32,682 nucleotides of DNA from Bacillota bacterium. Lineage in GTDB: Bacteria > Bacillota > Clostridia > Christensenellales > CAG-138. Positions 9,066-16,266 of this stretch are shown piece by piece. The notes below the pieces were generated by a model. The model was not told the origin of the DNA, ran no database searches, and worked only from the letters and a program-made list of their open reading frames with translations. The first letter of the stretch is position 1. Each line of letters begins with the position of its first letter. Where the stretch lies: positions 1 through 32,682 of the forward strand of contig JAEXEN010000021.1 in the NCBI GenBank assembly GCA_023400985.1, in the 5' to 3' direction. The position numbers and the translations under genes were made by a program.

Positions 9066-9431
9066 CTAGACCTTTTGGAAGATAAACCCGTACATGGGCT
9101 CATCCACAGTCTCTTTGTATTTGATGACTCTGGTGCGGATGACCCCTACGGTGGAAACTAGCTCCATGCCGCTCTGGATCCCGTCGTCAAAACCGATCCG
9201 CCCGGTGGCGCGCACGCCGTTTTCAAACTCCACGATCCCGAAGTTGAGCCAAGGCATCATGTATCCTTCGGGGAGGTTATATACGCGCGTCCAGGTCAAA
9301 AGCTTGCACTTGCCCTCGAGAGGCAAGCACTCGAACTCGCGGCCGTCGCAATCCGGGTTCTGGCAGACGATATAGCGGGGATGGTGCAGCTTAGAGCACT
9401 TCGTGCATTTATAGGCGTGCATCTGTTCCAT
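9066..9431 (-). CDS. Zn-ribbon OB-fold protein (DUF35), partner of the thiolase-like protein
   Basis: A 121-residue DUF35 protein. The N-terminal rubredoxin-like zinc ribbon has C9, C12, C23 and C28 (CTKC and CQNPDC; the second pair is spaced by four residues instead of the more common two). An OB-fold follows (TWTRVYNLPEGYMMPWLNFGIVEF). DUF35 proteins bind the partner thiolase-fold enzyme and help hold acyl-CoA. The thiolase-like gene ends 12 bp upstream on the same strand, which matches the usual pairing. Confidence 0.88.
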   Translation of the reverse strand: MEQMHAYKCTKCSKLHHPRYIVCQNPDCDGREFECLPLEGKCKLLTWTRVYNLPEGYMMPWLNFGIVEFENGVRATGRIGFDDGIQSGMELVSTVGVIRTRVIKYKETVDEPMYGFIFQKV

Positions 9432-9443
9432 TTCACTGCCCCC

Positions 9444-10640
9444 TTATTCTGCCTTGAGTACCGTGGAAACCACGTTGTTGCCGAAACCGCCGAAATTCAC
9501 GGCGAGCGCCATTTTGGCATCTTTCACCTGGCGCTCCCCGGCCTCGCCGCGCAGCTGCTTTACTAGCTCCACGATCTGCGAAACGCCCGTTGCGCCTAAG
9601 GGATGCCCCTTTGCCTTCAGTCCGCCGGAGGTATTGATCGGCATATCGCCGCCAAGCGCCGTCCTGCCCTCGCGGGCGGCCAGGTGCCCGGTACCCCGCG
9701 GGAACAATCCCGCCTCCTCGGATTCCTGGATCTCCAATATCTGGAAAGCGTCGTGCAATTCGGCCACGTCGATATCCTCCGGCCCCACGCCTGCCATCCT
9801 GTATGCCATCTCAGCGGAAAGGCGCACGGCCTTTAGGTCGCTTGGGACCTCGCGGTTGGCCACATAATGGGTATCCGTAGCGGAGGCAATGCCTGCCACC
9901 TTGATGAAGGGCTTGTGTTGAAAGCCCAGCTCTTCCTGTTTATCCTTTGCGACAAGCAGCAATGCCGCCGCGCCGTCGGAGACCGGGCACATATCGTACT
10001 GGCGCAGCGGATCGGCCACAATCGGGTTTGTCGCCGCGATATAGCGCTCGTCCGTGATACGGTCCAGCCTCACTCTTGCCTGGATATGCGCGTTGGAGTT
10101 CAAACAGGCGTTATCATGGTTTTTGACCGATACGACGGAAAGGTCGCGGCCAGTAACGCCGTAACTTTCCATGCAGAGCCGTGTGAACATGCCCGCAAAG
10201 GAAGGCAGCGTCAATCCGTAGGGGTATTCGCCCGTTGGGTGCAGCATGGTCGCCACGAAATCCGTGCTTTCCCAGCCCGTGATTTCGCGCATGGCCTCGC
10301 CGCCGATGACCAGCACGCAATCGCACAGGGAGGAAGCGATGGCCATGTAGCCCAGTTTGAGCGCGGAAGCGCCCGAAGCCGGTCCGTTTTCCACGGTTTC
10401 CGCCATGGCGGGGCGGAGGTTGAGCGTATCCACCACCGCGGAGGCTGCGCCGCTCAGGCGGTTTACCATGCCCGCGCCCATCGTGCCTACGAACACCTGA
10501 TCTATCACATTCCTCCGGCCCGTCTTCGCACCGGCGTCGTCCATGGCCTGCAACGCGGCGTCACAGCACATGTCCAAAAACGGCACCGCCGATTTCCCGA
10601 ATTTCGTGTGGCCTATGCCGACGATTCCCACCTCTCGCAT
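9444..10640 (-). CDS. Thiolase-fold (SCP-x/lipid-transfer type) protein lacking the nucleophilic cysteine
   Basis: A 398-residue thiolase-superfamily protein of the SCP-x/acetyl-CoA acetyltransferase-like branch. Conserved blocks are VGIGHTKFGK at the N-terminus, VAELHDAFQILE (about 285-297), and SGGLKAKGHPLGATG (about 338-352) with the usual His. At the active-site block the normal VENACASG reads VENGPASG (residues 83-90), so Pro87 stands where the acyl-accepting Cys should be. The C-terminal block is NFGGFGNN with no Cys. Normal Claisen thiolysis is therefore unlikely; retro-aldol or another CoA-ester reaction, as in DUF35-partnered aldolases such as Ltp2-ChsH2, is an alternative. Confidence 0.85.
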   Translation of the reverse strand: MREVGIVGIGHTKFGKSAVPFLDMCCDAALQAMDDAGAKTGRRNVIDQVFVGTMGAGMVNRLSGAASAVVDTLNLRPAMAETVENGPASGASALKLGYMAIASSLCDCVLVIGGEAMREITGWESTDFVATMLHPTGEYPYGLTLPSFAGMFTRLCMESYGVTGRDLSVVSVKNHDNACLNSNAHIQARVRLDRITDERYIAATNPIVADPLRQYDMCPVSDGAAALLLVAKDKQEELGFQHKPFIKVAGIASATDTHYVANREVPSDLKAVRLSAEMAYRMAGVGPEDIDVAELHDAFQILEIQESEEAGLFPRGTGHLAAREGRTALGGDMPINTSGGLKAKGHPLGATGVSQIVELVKQLRGEAGERQVKDAKMALAVNFGGFGNNVVSTVLKAE

Positions 10641-10669
10641 TTTCGGTTTACCCCCTAATTGAAGCGTAT

Positions 10670-11344
10670 TTAAACATTGAGCTTGGCGGGCATATGCAGT
10701 ATTCGGTTCGCCTCGATCACATCCTCAAACGCCGGCCGGATGCCGACATTCTTGTTTGCCTTATGCTTCTCCCACAGCGCGCGCGTGAGCACGAAGGTGG
10801 GCACGCCGCCGAGCTCGTGCGGGGCGTTGAACCTGGGCTCCAACTCATATTCGATCATCCAGCGCTTGAAGCCGTTGGGGGATTCGGCCACGATCCATAC
10901 CTCGTCCTGGTTCATGAAATCAAAGTGGTATTCCATCTTGGCCGCGAAGAGCTGCGCGCCCACGCGTACGCCGCGCTTGAGCGTCATGGTATGGTAGGAC
11001 ATGCCCACCTTTTCGTTTACCAAACGGCCGTTCACGATGCCGGCAACCTCCCCGTCCACCGCGCCCACGAAGATATATTCGTCCTGCACGCGGTAGCGGA
11101 GCATGCCTAAAACCTCGGCATAGATGCGCGCGGACACGATATCGTAAAAATCCTTAGGATGATGTAAAAGCGGCTCGATGCCGTCCAACACCATCGCCAT
11201 CTCCTCACGCGTGGCCTCGCGCACCAGCATATCCTCGCCGGTGGTCAGAGGGATCACCTTGGGCTCGTAACGTACCATACCCACGGTCGGCGGCCTGAGC
11301 TTGGCCTCCATTTCGTCTACTGTGACATCGTAATCCTTCAGCAT
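10670..11344 (-). CDS. Hypothetical protein with GNAT-like features, first gene of the operon
   Basis: A 224-residue cytosolic protein that I do not recognise with certainty. The middle resembles a GNAT acyltransferase: a GAVDGEVAGIVNGRL strand, a turn RGVRVGAQL where GNATs bind the pantetheine pyrophosphate, a helix (FAAKMEYHFDFM), and WIVAESPNGFKRWMIEYELEP similar to the late GNAT strand. If so it would move an acyl group from acyl-CoA, which fits the thiolase/DUF35 pair downstream. It starts at an ATG preceded by GAGGAGGAG. It is the promoter-proximal gene of the long minus-strand operon, 29 bp from the thiolase-like gene. Confidence 0.7.
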   Translation of the reverse strand: MLKDYDVTVDEMEAKLRPPTVGMVRYEPKVIPLTTGEDMLVREATREEMAMVLDGIEPLLHHPKDFYDIVSARIYAEVLGMLRYRVQDEYIFVGAVDGEVAGIVNGRLVNEKVGMSYHTMTLKRGVRVGAQLFAAKMEYHFDFMNQDEVWIVAESPNGFKRWMIEYELEPRFNAPHELGGVPTFVLTRALWEKHKANKNVGIRPAFEDVIEANRILHMPAKLNV

Positions 11345-11372
11345 CCGATCTCCTCCTCTAAATTGTTTTTTG

Positions 11373-11468
11373 CTAAGGTAAGAGAAGCCGGCCCTTACCT
11401 TTAAAAACGGATAAAATCAGCGGCATAGATTCGCCGTCCCGATACACCTTCACATCGATATCTTTCAT
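11373..11468 (-). other. Possible 31-codon reading frame or gene remnant upstream of the operon
   Basis: In the leader of the operon, an ATG at 11468 opens 31 codons (starting MKDIDVKVYRDGESMPL) ending at TAG 11373-11375, and the frame is open for about 20 codons more upstream. There is no Shine-Dalgarno, so translation is doubtful. Its last bases form an 8-bp hairpin (AAGGTAAG with CTTACCTT) that resembles one end of the 4895-5170 palindromic element. It may be a decayed gene fragment beside a relic of that element. Confidence 0.25.
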
Positions 11469-11601
11469 CCGAATGTTTTTTAGGATATCCCGCTTACCGT
11501 GCCGTTGTGGTGAAAGCCGCCGATCGTCTTGCTTTTATGAAGCTTTGCCGCGTGTACAATACCTGAAAGCCGATTGAGCCGCACATTGGAAAATCAGATA
11601 A

Positions 11602-11613
11602 GTAACCGGTTAC
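11602..11613. promoter_or_regulatory. LacI-type operator O1
   Basis: A perfect 12-bp palindrome GTAACCGGTTAC with the central CG typical of LacI/GalR-family operators. It lies at about +8 to +19 of the minus-strand promoter of the catabolic operon, a position suited to repression, and next to a divergently transcribed LacI-family gene. Confidence 0.75.
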
Positions 11614-11626
11614 ATAGAATAATTTC

Positions 11627-11655
11627 AATCTACTGTATTCACCCCGTATTGTCAA
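11627..11655 (-). promoter_or_regulatory. Sigma-A-type promoter of the minus-strand catabolic operon
   Basis: Reading the minus strand, TTGACA (11655-11650), a 17-nt spacer and TAGATT (11632-11627) make a good housekeeping promoter, with a predicted start near 11620. The operator O1 follows directly. The leader to the first gene would be about 275 nt. Confidence 0.65.
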
Positions 11656-11660
11656 GGGTT

Positions 11661-11690
11661 TTTCCTGTAAAAAATTCGTTTTTACGGAAA
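11661..11690. promoter_or_regulatory. Inverted repeat between the two operators
   Basis: TTTCC-T-GTAAAAA, a short AT-rich centre and TTTTTACGGAAA form an inverted repeat with one bulged T. It overlaps the upstream side of the operon promoter and may be a further protein-binding site; its role is not known. Confidence 0.35.
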
Positions 11691-11695
11691 TATTC

Positions 11696-11709
11696 TGTAA
11701 TGGGTTACA
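11696..11709. promoter_or_regulatory. LacI-type operator O2 (imperfect)
   Basis: TGTAATGGGTTACA shares 10 of 12 core positions with O1 (GTAATGGGTTAC against GTAACCGGTTAC). The centres of O1 and O2 are about 95 bp apart, roughly nine helical turns, with the operon promoter between them. This would allow looping by a dimer-of-dimers or joint control of both promoters. Confidence 0.55.
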
Positions 11710-11748
11710 TTATAAAAGCCCGGGGTCTTCCGACATCCCGCGGCTTCC

Positions 11749-11777
11749 TTGTTTGCGCACTTTCTCCATGGTATACT
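11749..11777 (+). promoter_or_regulatory. Candidate promoter of the lacI-type gene
   Basis: TTGTTT (11749-11754), a 17-nt spacer and TATACT (11772-11777) give a plausible promoter. Transcription would start near 11784 and leave a leader of about 200 nt that contains the 165-bp palindromic element. Confidence 0.45.
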
Positions 11778-11820
11778 GTAGGTGGCCCGTTTGAGCATGC
11801 ACATCGAAGGCGGAGGGCGT

Positions 11821-11985
11821 TAAGCACACCAAACCTATACGAACCCGGTCGGCCGTGTGCAACCGCCCCCATAGCTTCGTTGAAGCCACAGGCCTTGCGT
11901 GCGGTGGCTATTCCGACCGACTTTCAACATAGAAACCGCCCAAAGCATGCAGCTCCGGCGGGTTCGGATAGGTTTGGTGCACTTA
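11821..11985. repeat. 165-bp palindromic element between the Shine-Dalgarno and start codon of the lacI-type gene
   Basis: The ends 11821-11847 and 11959-11985 are 27-bp inverted repeats with three mismatches, starting TAAG and sharing the core ACCAAACCTAT. Inside is a smaller AGCCAC/GTGGCT hairpin. The outer bases are TA on both sides. Upstream lies GGAGGG (11812-11817); downstream, two bases after the element, lies the GTG start (11988). Removing the element with one TA gives GGAGGG, a 7-nt spacer and GTG, that is, a normal ribosome binding site. It is most simply read as a MITE-like insertion at a TA. Confidence 0.72.
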
Positions 11986-11987
11986 GG

Positions 11988-13010
11988 GTGAATATCAGGG
12001 AGATCGCAAAAGAGGCCGGCGTTTCCGTCGCCACCATATCCCGCGTGTTGAACCATCCGGAGGTCGTCCAAGCCGATACGCGCGATCGCGTTCTCGAGGT
12101 CATGAAGCGCTTCAACTATACGCCCAACTGGTTTGCCAGAGGGCTGAACTTCGGCAAAACCAGAACCATCGCCCTGTTCGTCCCCGATATCGAATCCGAA
12201 AAATACCAGATGGTCATGTCCGGCGCGGAAACCGTAGCGTTGAATAAGGATTACAGCCTTTTCATCTGCGGCACCCGCCATGACGCGGAAATCGAGAGCA
12301 GCTACTTAGACAGGATGCTCCAGCGCAAGGTGGACGGCATCATTCTGGCCGAGCCCGGGCTGAAACAAGAGCGTTATTCTGAGCTTACGGGCGCCTCCTT
12401 CCCTCTCGTTCTGGCGGGTGTACAGCAAGGGCATCCGGGGTGTGATTCCTGCTGCGTCAACTATAGCGACGGCGTATTCAGCCTAGCCTCCCATCTCATC
12501 AAAATGGGTTACCGCTCCATCGATCTACTGCTCAACGACATGCTGCCCGCTGAATCCCTTATGATCTTAAAGGGCTTCGACCGGGCTGTGGAGGATTTGG
12601 GGGCGGACGTACAGAGCCGCCGCTTCGAGGTGGATCTGGGCTTTCAAGGCGGCTACTTCTTTGCACAGCGCATGATCCTCGCAGGCAATCTGCCCCGGGC
12701 CGTCATCACCTATAACGATGAGCAGGCCTTCGGCATCATCAAATCGGCTCAGGCCTCGGGCGTGCGGATCCCGCTTGATCTTGCGCTGGCTGCCCTTTCG
12801 GATTCCTCCGCCGCTTCTTTGGTAACGCCCGCGCTGACCACGCTGGAACTTCCCAATAAAAAGCTCGGCATGGTGGCGGCCCGCATGCTGATCGACAGGA
12901 TAGAAGGCACTTCTGCGGAAGAGGACGGCCAAGAGATCATCTTGCAGCCTAAGCTGAAGGTACGCAATTCCTGCGGCAATACGAAATTCATCTACGAGAT
13001 ATCCGACTGA
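11988..13010 (+). CDS. LacI-family transcriptional regulator
   Basis: A 340-residue LacI/GalR regulator. The N-terminal helix-turn-helix (NIREIAKEAGVSVATISRVLNH, residues 2-23) and hinge region (YTPNWFARGLNF) lead into a periplasmic-binding-protein-like effector domain (IALFVPDIES onward). The start is GTG at 11988, because the family N-terminus begins exactly there; the frame is open upstream to 11574 but that stretch holds operators and a palindromic element. The protein probably represses the divergent operon through O1 and O2. The ligand is unknown and is likely the operon substrate or a product. The PreA-like gene follows after 33 bp. Confidence 0.9.
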   Translation: MNIREIAKEAGVSVATISRVLNHPEVVQADTRDRVLEVMKRFNYTPNWFARGLNFGKTRTIALFVPDIESEKYQMVMSGAETVALNKDYSLFICGTRHDAEIESSYLDRMLQRKVDGIILAEPGLKQERYSELTGASFPLVLAGVQQGHPGCDSCCVNYSDGVFSLASHLIKMGYRSIDLLLNDMLPAESLMILKGFDRAVEDLGADVQSRRFEVDLGFQGGYFFAQRMILAGNLPRAVITYNDEQAFGIIKSAQASGVRIPLDLALAALSDSSAASLVTPALTTLELPNKKLGMVAARMLIDRIEGTSAEEDGQEIILQPKLKVRNSCGNTKFIYEISD

Positions 13011-13043
13011 TAGAAGGGGATGGAAGGATAGGGGGATACAGGT

Positions 13044-14156
13044 ATGAATATGTCCGCCGAATTGGGAAAACTGACCTTGAAAAACCCCGTCATGGTAGCC
13101 GCCGGTCCCTGGTCCGGCAGCGCGGAAGGCCTGAGAAAATGCTTCGCGTCCGGCGCCGGCGCGGTGGTGACGGAAACCATCGTCATGGAGACCCACCCGA
13201 CGTTGCATCCCTACTTCCATGCGAGCGGTACGCAGCTTTTCAGCATCCGGCTTCATTCCGATCTCTATCTGGAGCAATGGGAAAAAAGCCTGACGGCGCT
13301 CGATAAACGCGAGGCCAAGCTCATATGCAGCATCTCGGGCGAAACGGTCTCGGAGGTGCGCTATCTGGCCGCCCGCGTGGAGCGCATGGGCGCGGACGCC
13401 ATCGAGCTGAACCTATCCGCCCCCGTAGGCATGCGCTACCGTTCCTTCAGCACCTATCCAGAGCGCGTTTCTAAATTTGTGGAGGCCGCGGTAAAAGCCG
13501 CCGACCTGCCCGTATTCGTGAAGCTGCCTTATGAGGCCAGCTATTTCCCCGATATGCTCCAATCCATCTACGATACCGGAGCCACGGCCGTTACCGCCAT
13601 CGACGCGCTCAAATGCCTCAGCGGCGTGGATGTAGAGAGCCGCCAAACCTGGATGCCCACCTTCGGCGGCTATTCCGCGGACAACATCCGCCCCGTTTCT
13701 TTGGCCGTCACCGCCATGCTCAAGCAGTATACCCCCTTTCAGATATGCAGCTGCGGCGGCATTTCCACATCTGAGCACGCCCTCCAATTCATCATGCTGG
13801 GGGCAACCGCCATTCAGTTGGCTTCCGCCATCCATATAGAAGGGTATGAGGTGATAGGCCATGTGCTCCAAGGGATGGAGGATTGGATGACCTCACACGG
13901 GTATTCCGATTTTTCCAAGATCCGGGGCGCAGCCCTTTCCTCCCTCCGGCCCTTTGAGGAGATACGTCCCCGGCCCGTACGGGCAAAGCTTTTGCGCTCA
14001 TGCGCCACGGAATGCGATATCTGCCGGCGCGGCTGCATTTACGGAGCCATTGCCCGGCAGGGCGGCGGTATCACACTCGATCAAAAAGCCTGCGTCGGCT
14101 GCGGCTACTGCCTGGCCCGCTGCCCCGAGAAAAAGCTCAACTGGGATTGGATATAA
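13044..14156 (+). CDS. PreA-like dihydroorotate/dihydropyrimidine-dehydrogenase-family flavoprotein with two 4Fe-4S clusters
   Basis: A 370-residue protein with an N-terminal FMN TIM barrel of the DHOD/PreA family (residues 1-290; SCGGIS at 236-241 and LGATAIQLASA at 252-262 as phosphate-binding loops) and a C-terminal bacterial ferredoxin domain (C320, C324, C327, C331 and C350, C353, C356, C360). In DHOD class 1 and dihydropyrimidine dehydrogenase the catalytic base is the Cys of NLSCP; here the block reads NLSAPVG with Ala126. It may therefore not be a standard pyrimidine reductase. No PreT-type partner is adjacent. It is co-transcribed with the LacI regulator, which suggests it belongs to the same catabolic system. 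Confidence 0.85.
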   Translation: MNMSAELGKLTLKNPVMVAAGPWSGSAEGLRKCFASGAGAVVTETIVMETHPTLHPYFHASGTQLFSIRLHSDLYLEQWEKSLTALDKREAKLICSISGETVSEVRYLAARVERMGADAIELNLSAPVGMRYRSFSTYPERVSKFVEAAVKAADLPVFVKLPYEASYFPDMLQSIYDTGATAVTAIDALKCLSGVDVESRQTWMPTFGGYSADNIRPVSLAVTAMLKQYTPFQICSCGGISTSEHALQFIMLGATAIQLASAIHIEGYEVIGHVLQGMEDWMTSHGYSDFSKIRGAALSSLRPFEEIRPRPVRAKLLRSCATECDICRRGCIYGAIARQGGGITLDQKACVGCGYCLARCPEKKLNWDWI

Positions 14157-14184
14157 CGAATCATTAAGTGAGGTGAACATATCG

Positions 14185-14553
14185 ATGAAACAGGAGCAAT
14201 TCGACCGCTTTTTATCCGAACTCCGCGCGGAGGCCGAGCCGCCGCCGGAAGCAAAATGGTTTCTGTTCTTTTCGCGCTTTTTCCATATCCTCGGCATTAT
14301 AGGCGCGATCGGCGTCATCGTCTGGGGCGTTCTCATGGAAGCGTCCATGGTAAACCGCTCCGACATCGTTTTCTATGTTGTCGGCGCGCTTATTTTCTAT
14401 CTTGTATGCAAGGGCGTTTCTTTGATGCTGAAGGCCTTGGAGCAAAACATACGCCGCACTGCGGAGGCGCTGCATCTGGCTCGCGCGCAGAGGGAATTTC
14501 TTTTGACGCTCGGCGCGGAGGAAGTGTCCGAAGACAGGGAGAAAGTGGAATAG
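14185..14553 (+). CDS. Small membrane protein of unknown function, two predicted helices
   Basis: A 122-residue protein starting at an ATG 29 bp after the flavoprotein gene, with GAGGTG as Shine-Dalgarno. A polar N-terminus (residues 1-25) is followed by two hydrophobic helices at about 33-51 (FHILGIIGAIGVIVWGVL) and 61-80 (IVFYVVGALIFYLVCKGVSL), then a charged C-terminal tail. I do not recognise a family. Position and spacing suggest it is the last gene of the lacI-preA-like unit. Confidence 0.75.
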   Translation: MKQEQFDRFLSELRAEAEPPPEAKWFLFFSRFFHILGIIGAIGVIVWGVLMEASMVNRSDIVFYVVGALIFYLVCKGVSLMLKALEQNIRRTAEALHLARAQREFLLTLGAEEVSEDREKVE

Positions 14554-14585
14554 TTTGGTGCCTTCAGAACAATATATTTGCAGCA

Positions 14586-14616
14586 AACAGGGCCGCGGTT
14601 TCACCGCGGCCCTGTT
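14586..14616. terminator. Strong bidirectional-looking terminator hairpin
   Basis: A perfect 13-bp GC-rich stem (AACAGGGCCGCGG with its complement) and a 5-nt loop lie between convergent genes, the membrane protein (+) and GAPDH (-). Only short T-stretches follow, but the position is right for ending both transcripts. Confidence 0.75.
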
Positions 14617-14645
14617 CTTATGGTTTATGTTGTAATAAGCTAAGC

Positions 14646-15659
14646 TTATTTCGCATCGGCCGTCGCCATGTGGGAGATAAGATCGAGCACCTTGTTGGAG
14701 TAACCCCATTCGTTGTCGTACCAGGCGACAAGCTTCACGAAATGGTCGTTGAGGCTGATGCCTGCGTCGGCGTCGAAGATGCAGGTGCGCGGGTCGGTAA
14801 TGAAATCGCTCGATACGACCTTATCCTCGGTGTAGCCGACGATGCCCGCGTATTCCTTGCTCTCGGCGGCGGCCTTCATGGCTGCCTTGATATCGTCGTA
14901 TGAAGCGGCTTTTTCGAGGCGGCAGGTAAGGTCTACCACCGAAACGTCGGCGGTGGGCACGCGGAACGACATGCCGGTGAGCTTGCCGTTCAAAGACGGA
15001 ATGACCTTGCCGACGGCCTTGGCTGCGCCGGTAGAGCTCGGGATGATGTTGAACGCCGCGCCGCGGCCGCCGCGCCAGTCCTTCTTGGAAGGGCCGTCGA
15101 CGGTGAGCTGGGTGGCGGTGGTGGCATGGACGGTGGTCATGAGGCCTTCGACGATGCCGAACTTGTCGTTCACGACCTTGGCGAGCGGCGCAAGGCAGTT
15201 GGTGGTGCACGAAGCGTTGGACACGACCTTCATGTCGCTTTTATAGGTTTCCTGGTTGACGCCCATCACGAACATGGGAGCATCGGAGCTCGGCGCGCTG
15301 ATGACGACCTTCTTCGCGCCGCCCTTGAAGTGCGCGGAGGCCTTATCGGTGGTGGTGAACTTGCCGGTGGATTCCACGATGTACTCGGCGCCGCATTCCG
15401 CCCAAGGGATCTCCTCGGGGTTCATGCAGGCGTAGACCGCGATCTTCTTGCCATTGACTACAAGCTTGCCGTCCTCGACATGCGCTTCGCCGTCAAAGCG
15501 GCCGTGCACGGTATCGTAGGTGAGCATATAGACCATGTACTCCGGGTCGATGAACGGGTCGTTGATGCCGACGACCTCAATGTTCGGATTTTTGACGGAT
15601 GCGCGGAAGACAAGGCGACCGATGCGGCCAAAGCCGTTGATGCCTACTTTCGTTGCCAT
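14646..15659 (-). CDS. gap: Type I glyceraldehyde-3-phosphate dehydrogenase
   Basis: A 337-residue GAPDH, catalysing the NAD-dependent oxidative phosphorylation of glyceraldehyde-3-phosphate in glycolysis. The N-terminal Rossmann motif GINGFGRIGR (7-16), the active-site SNASCTTNCLAP with Cys151, and His178 in TVHATT are all present, and the length is normal. The Shine-Dalgarno is AGGAGGAAG. It is a single gene with its own promoter upstream and a terminator downstream. Confidence 0.98.
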   Translation of the reverse strand: MATKVGINGFGRIGRLVFRASVKNPNIEVVGINDPFIDPEYMVYMLTYDTVHGRFDGEAHVEDGKLVVNGKKIAVYACMNPEEIPWAECGAEYIVESTGKFTTTDKASAHFKGGAKKVVISAPSSDAPMFVMGVNQETYKSDMKVVSNASCTTNCLAPLAKVVNDKFGIVEGLMTTVHATTATQLTVDGPSKKDWRGGRGAAFNIIPSSTGAAKAVGKVIPSLNGKLTGMSFRVPTADVSVVDLTCRLEKAASYDDIKAAMKAAAESKEYAGIVGYTEDKVVSSDFITDPRTCIFDADAGISLNDHFVKLVAWYDNEWGYSNKVLDLISHMATADAK

Positions 15660-15727
15660 AAAAGCTTCCTCCTATTATAAATTTTAATAATGGCTCGTCC
15701 GGGATCCTTTTCCCTTTTCCGTCTTTA

Positions 15728-15756
15728 ATATTAGTCGAATTTTTATCAATATGCAA
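15728..15756 (-). promoter_or_regulatory. Promoter of the GAPDH gene
   Basis: On the minus strand, TTGCAT (15756-15751), 17 nt and TAATAT (15733-15728) form a good sigma-A promoter about 65 nt upstream of the start codon. The region around it is AT-rich. Confidence 0.6.
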
Positions 15757-16073
15757 CACTTTTTTTGGAAAATTGCAGAATGTGAAGTCAAGGCCGCAAG
15801 GTATAAGACGGCCTTATGTGAATTGCGACAAAGCGGCGAATTTCGCGCAAATTTTCCATGGAAGTTGCATATGGGGATATAGCGGTGTGCATCAGCAATA
15901 CAATTCGTCCTCAGTCCATTTCATTGGGTTCACGTCGATGTATTCCCACGCCTCCCGGTATCCGCTTTCGTTTCTGATCACCCGCTCATAAATAGGAACT
16001 CTGCCAAACGGAATACCCGATTTCCCTGGTCATCATCGTTTTGAAGGATCGGACCACCGTATGCAATGTAGGA

Positions 16074-16091
16074 CGGGATGCCCTCATCCCG
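16074..16091. repeat. REP-like palindrome inside the RAYT remnant
   Basis: CGGGATG, a 4-nt loop CCCT and CATCCCG form a perfect 7-bp stem. It falls in the variable loop of the transposase after the HVHLLI block and shares its core with the palindromes at 16245 and 23338. Confidence 0.55.
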
Positions 16092-16244
16092 CCGGCCCCG
16101 TCGTCCGCCGCCTCTATCGTGATCAACAGATGCACATGGTTCGGCATGATCACATAATGATCGACCGTGATACCCGCATAAACCGAGTTGATATTTTGGA
16201 TGTATTTATCCGCGATTGTTCCGATGTTCGACGGGGAAACGCCC

Positions 16245-16266
16245 GGCGGGATGTAGGCATCCCGCC
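16245..16266. repeat. REP-like palindrome at the first frameshift of the RAYT remnant
   Basis: GGCGGGATG, loop TAGG and CATCCCGCC form a 9-bp perfect stem. It coincides with the place where the transposase reading frame changes, so its insertion may be the cause of the shift. Confidence 0.55.

Noticed and set aside
11574..11987. 138-codon N-terminal extension of the LacI-family protein
   Set aside because: It would cover the operators, promoters and palindromic element, and family members start at the helix-turn-helix; the open frame is a chance result of GC-rich sequence.
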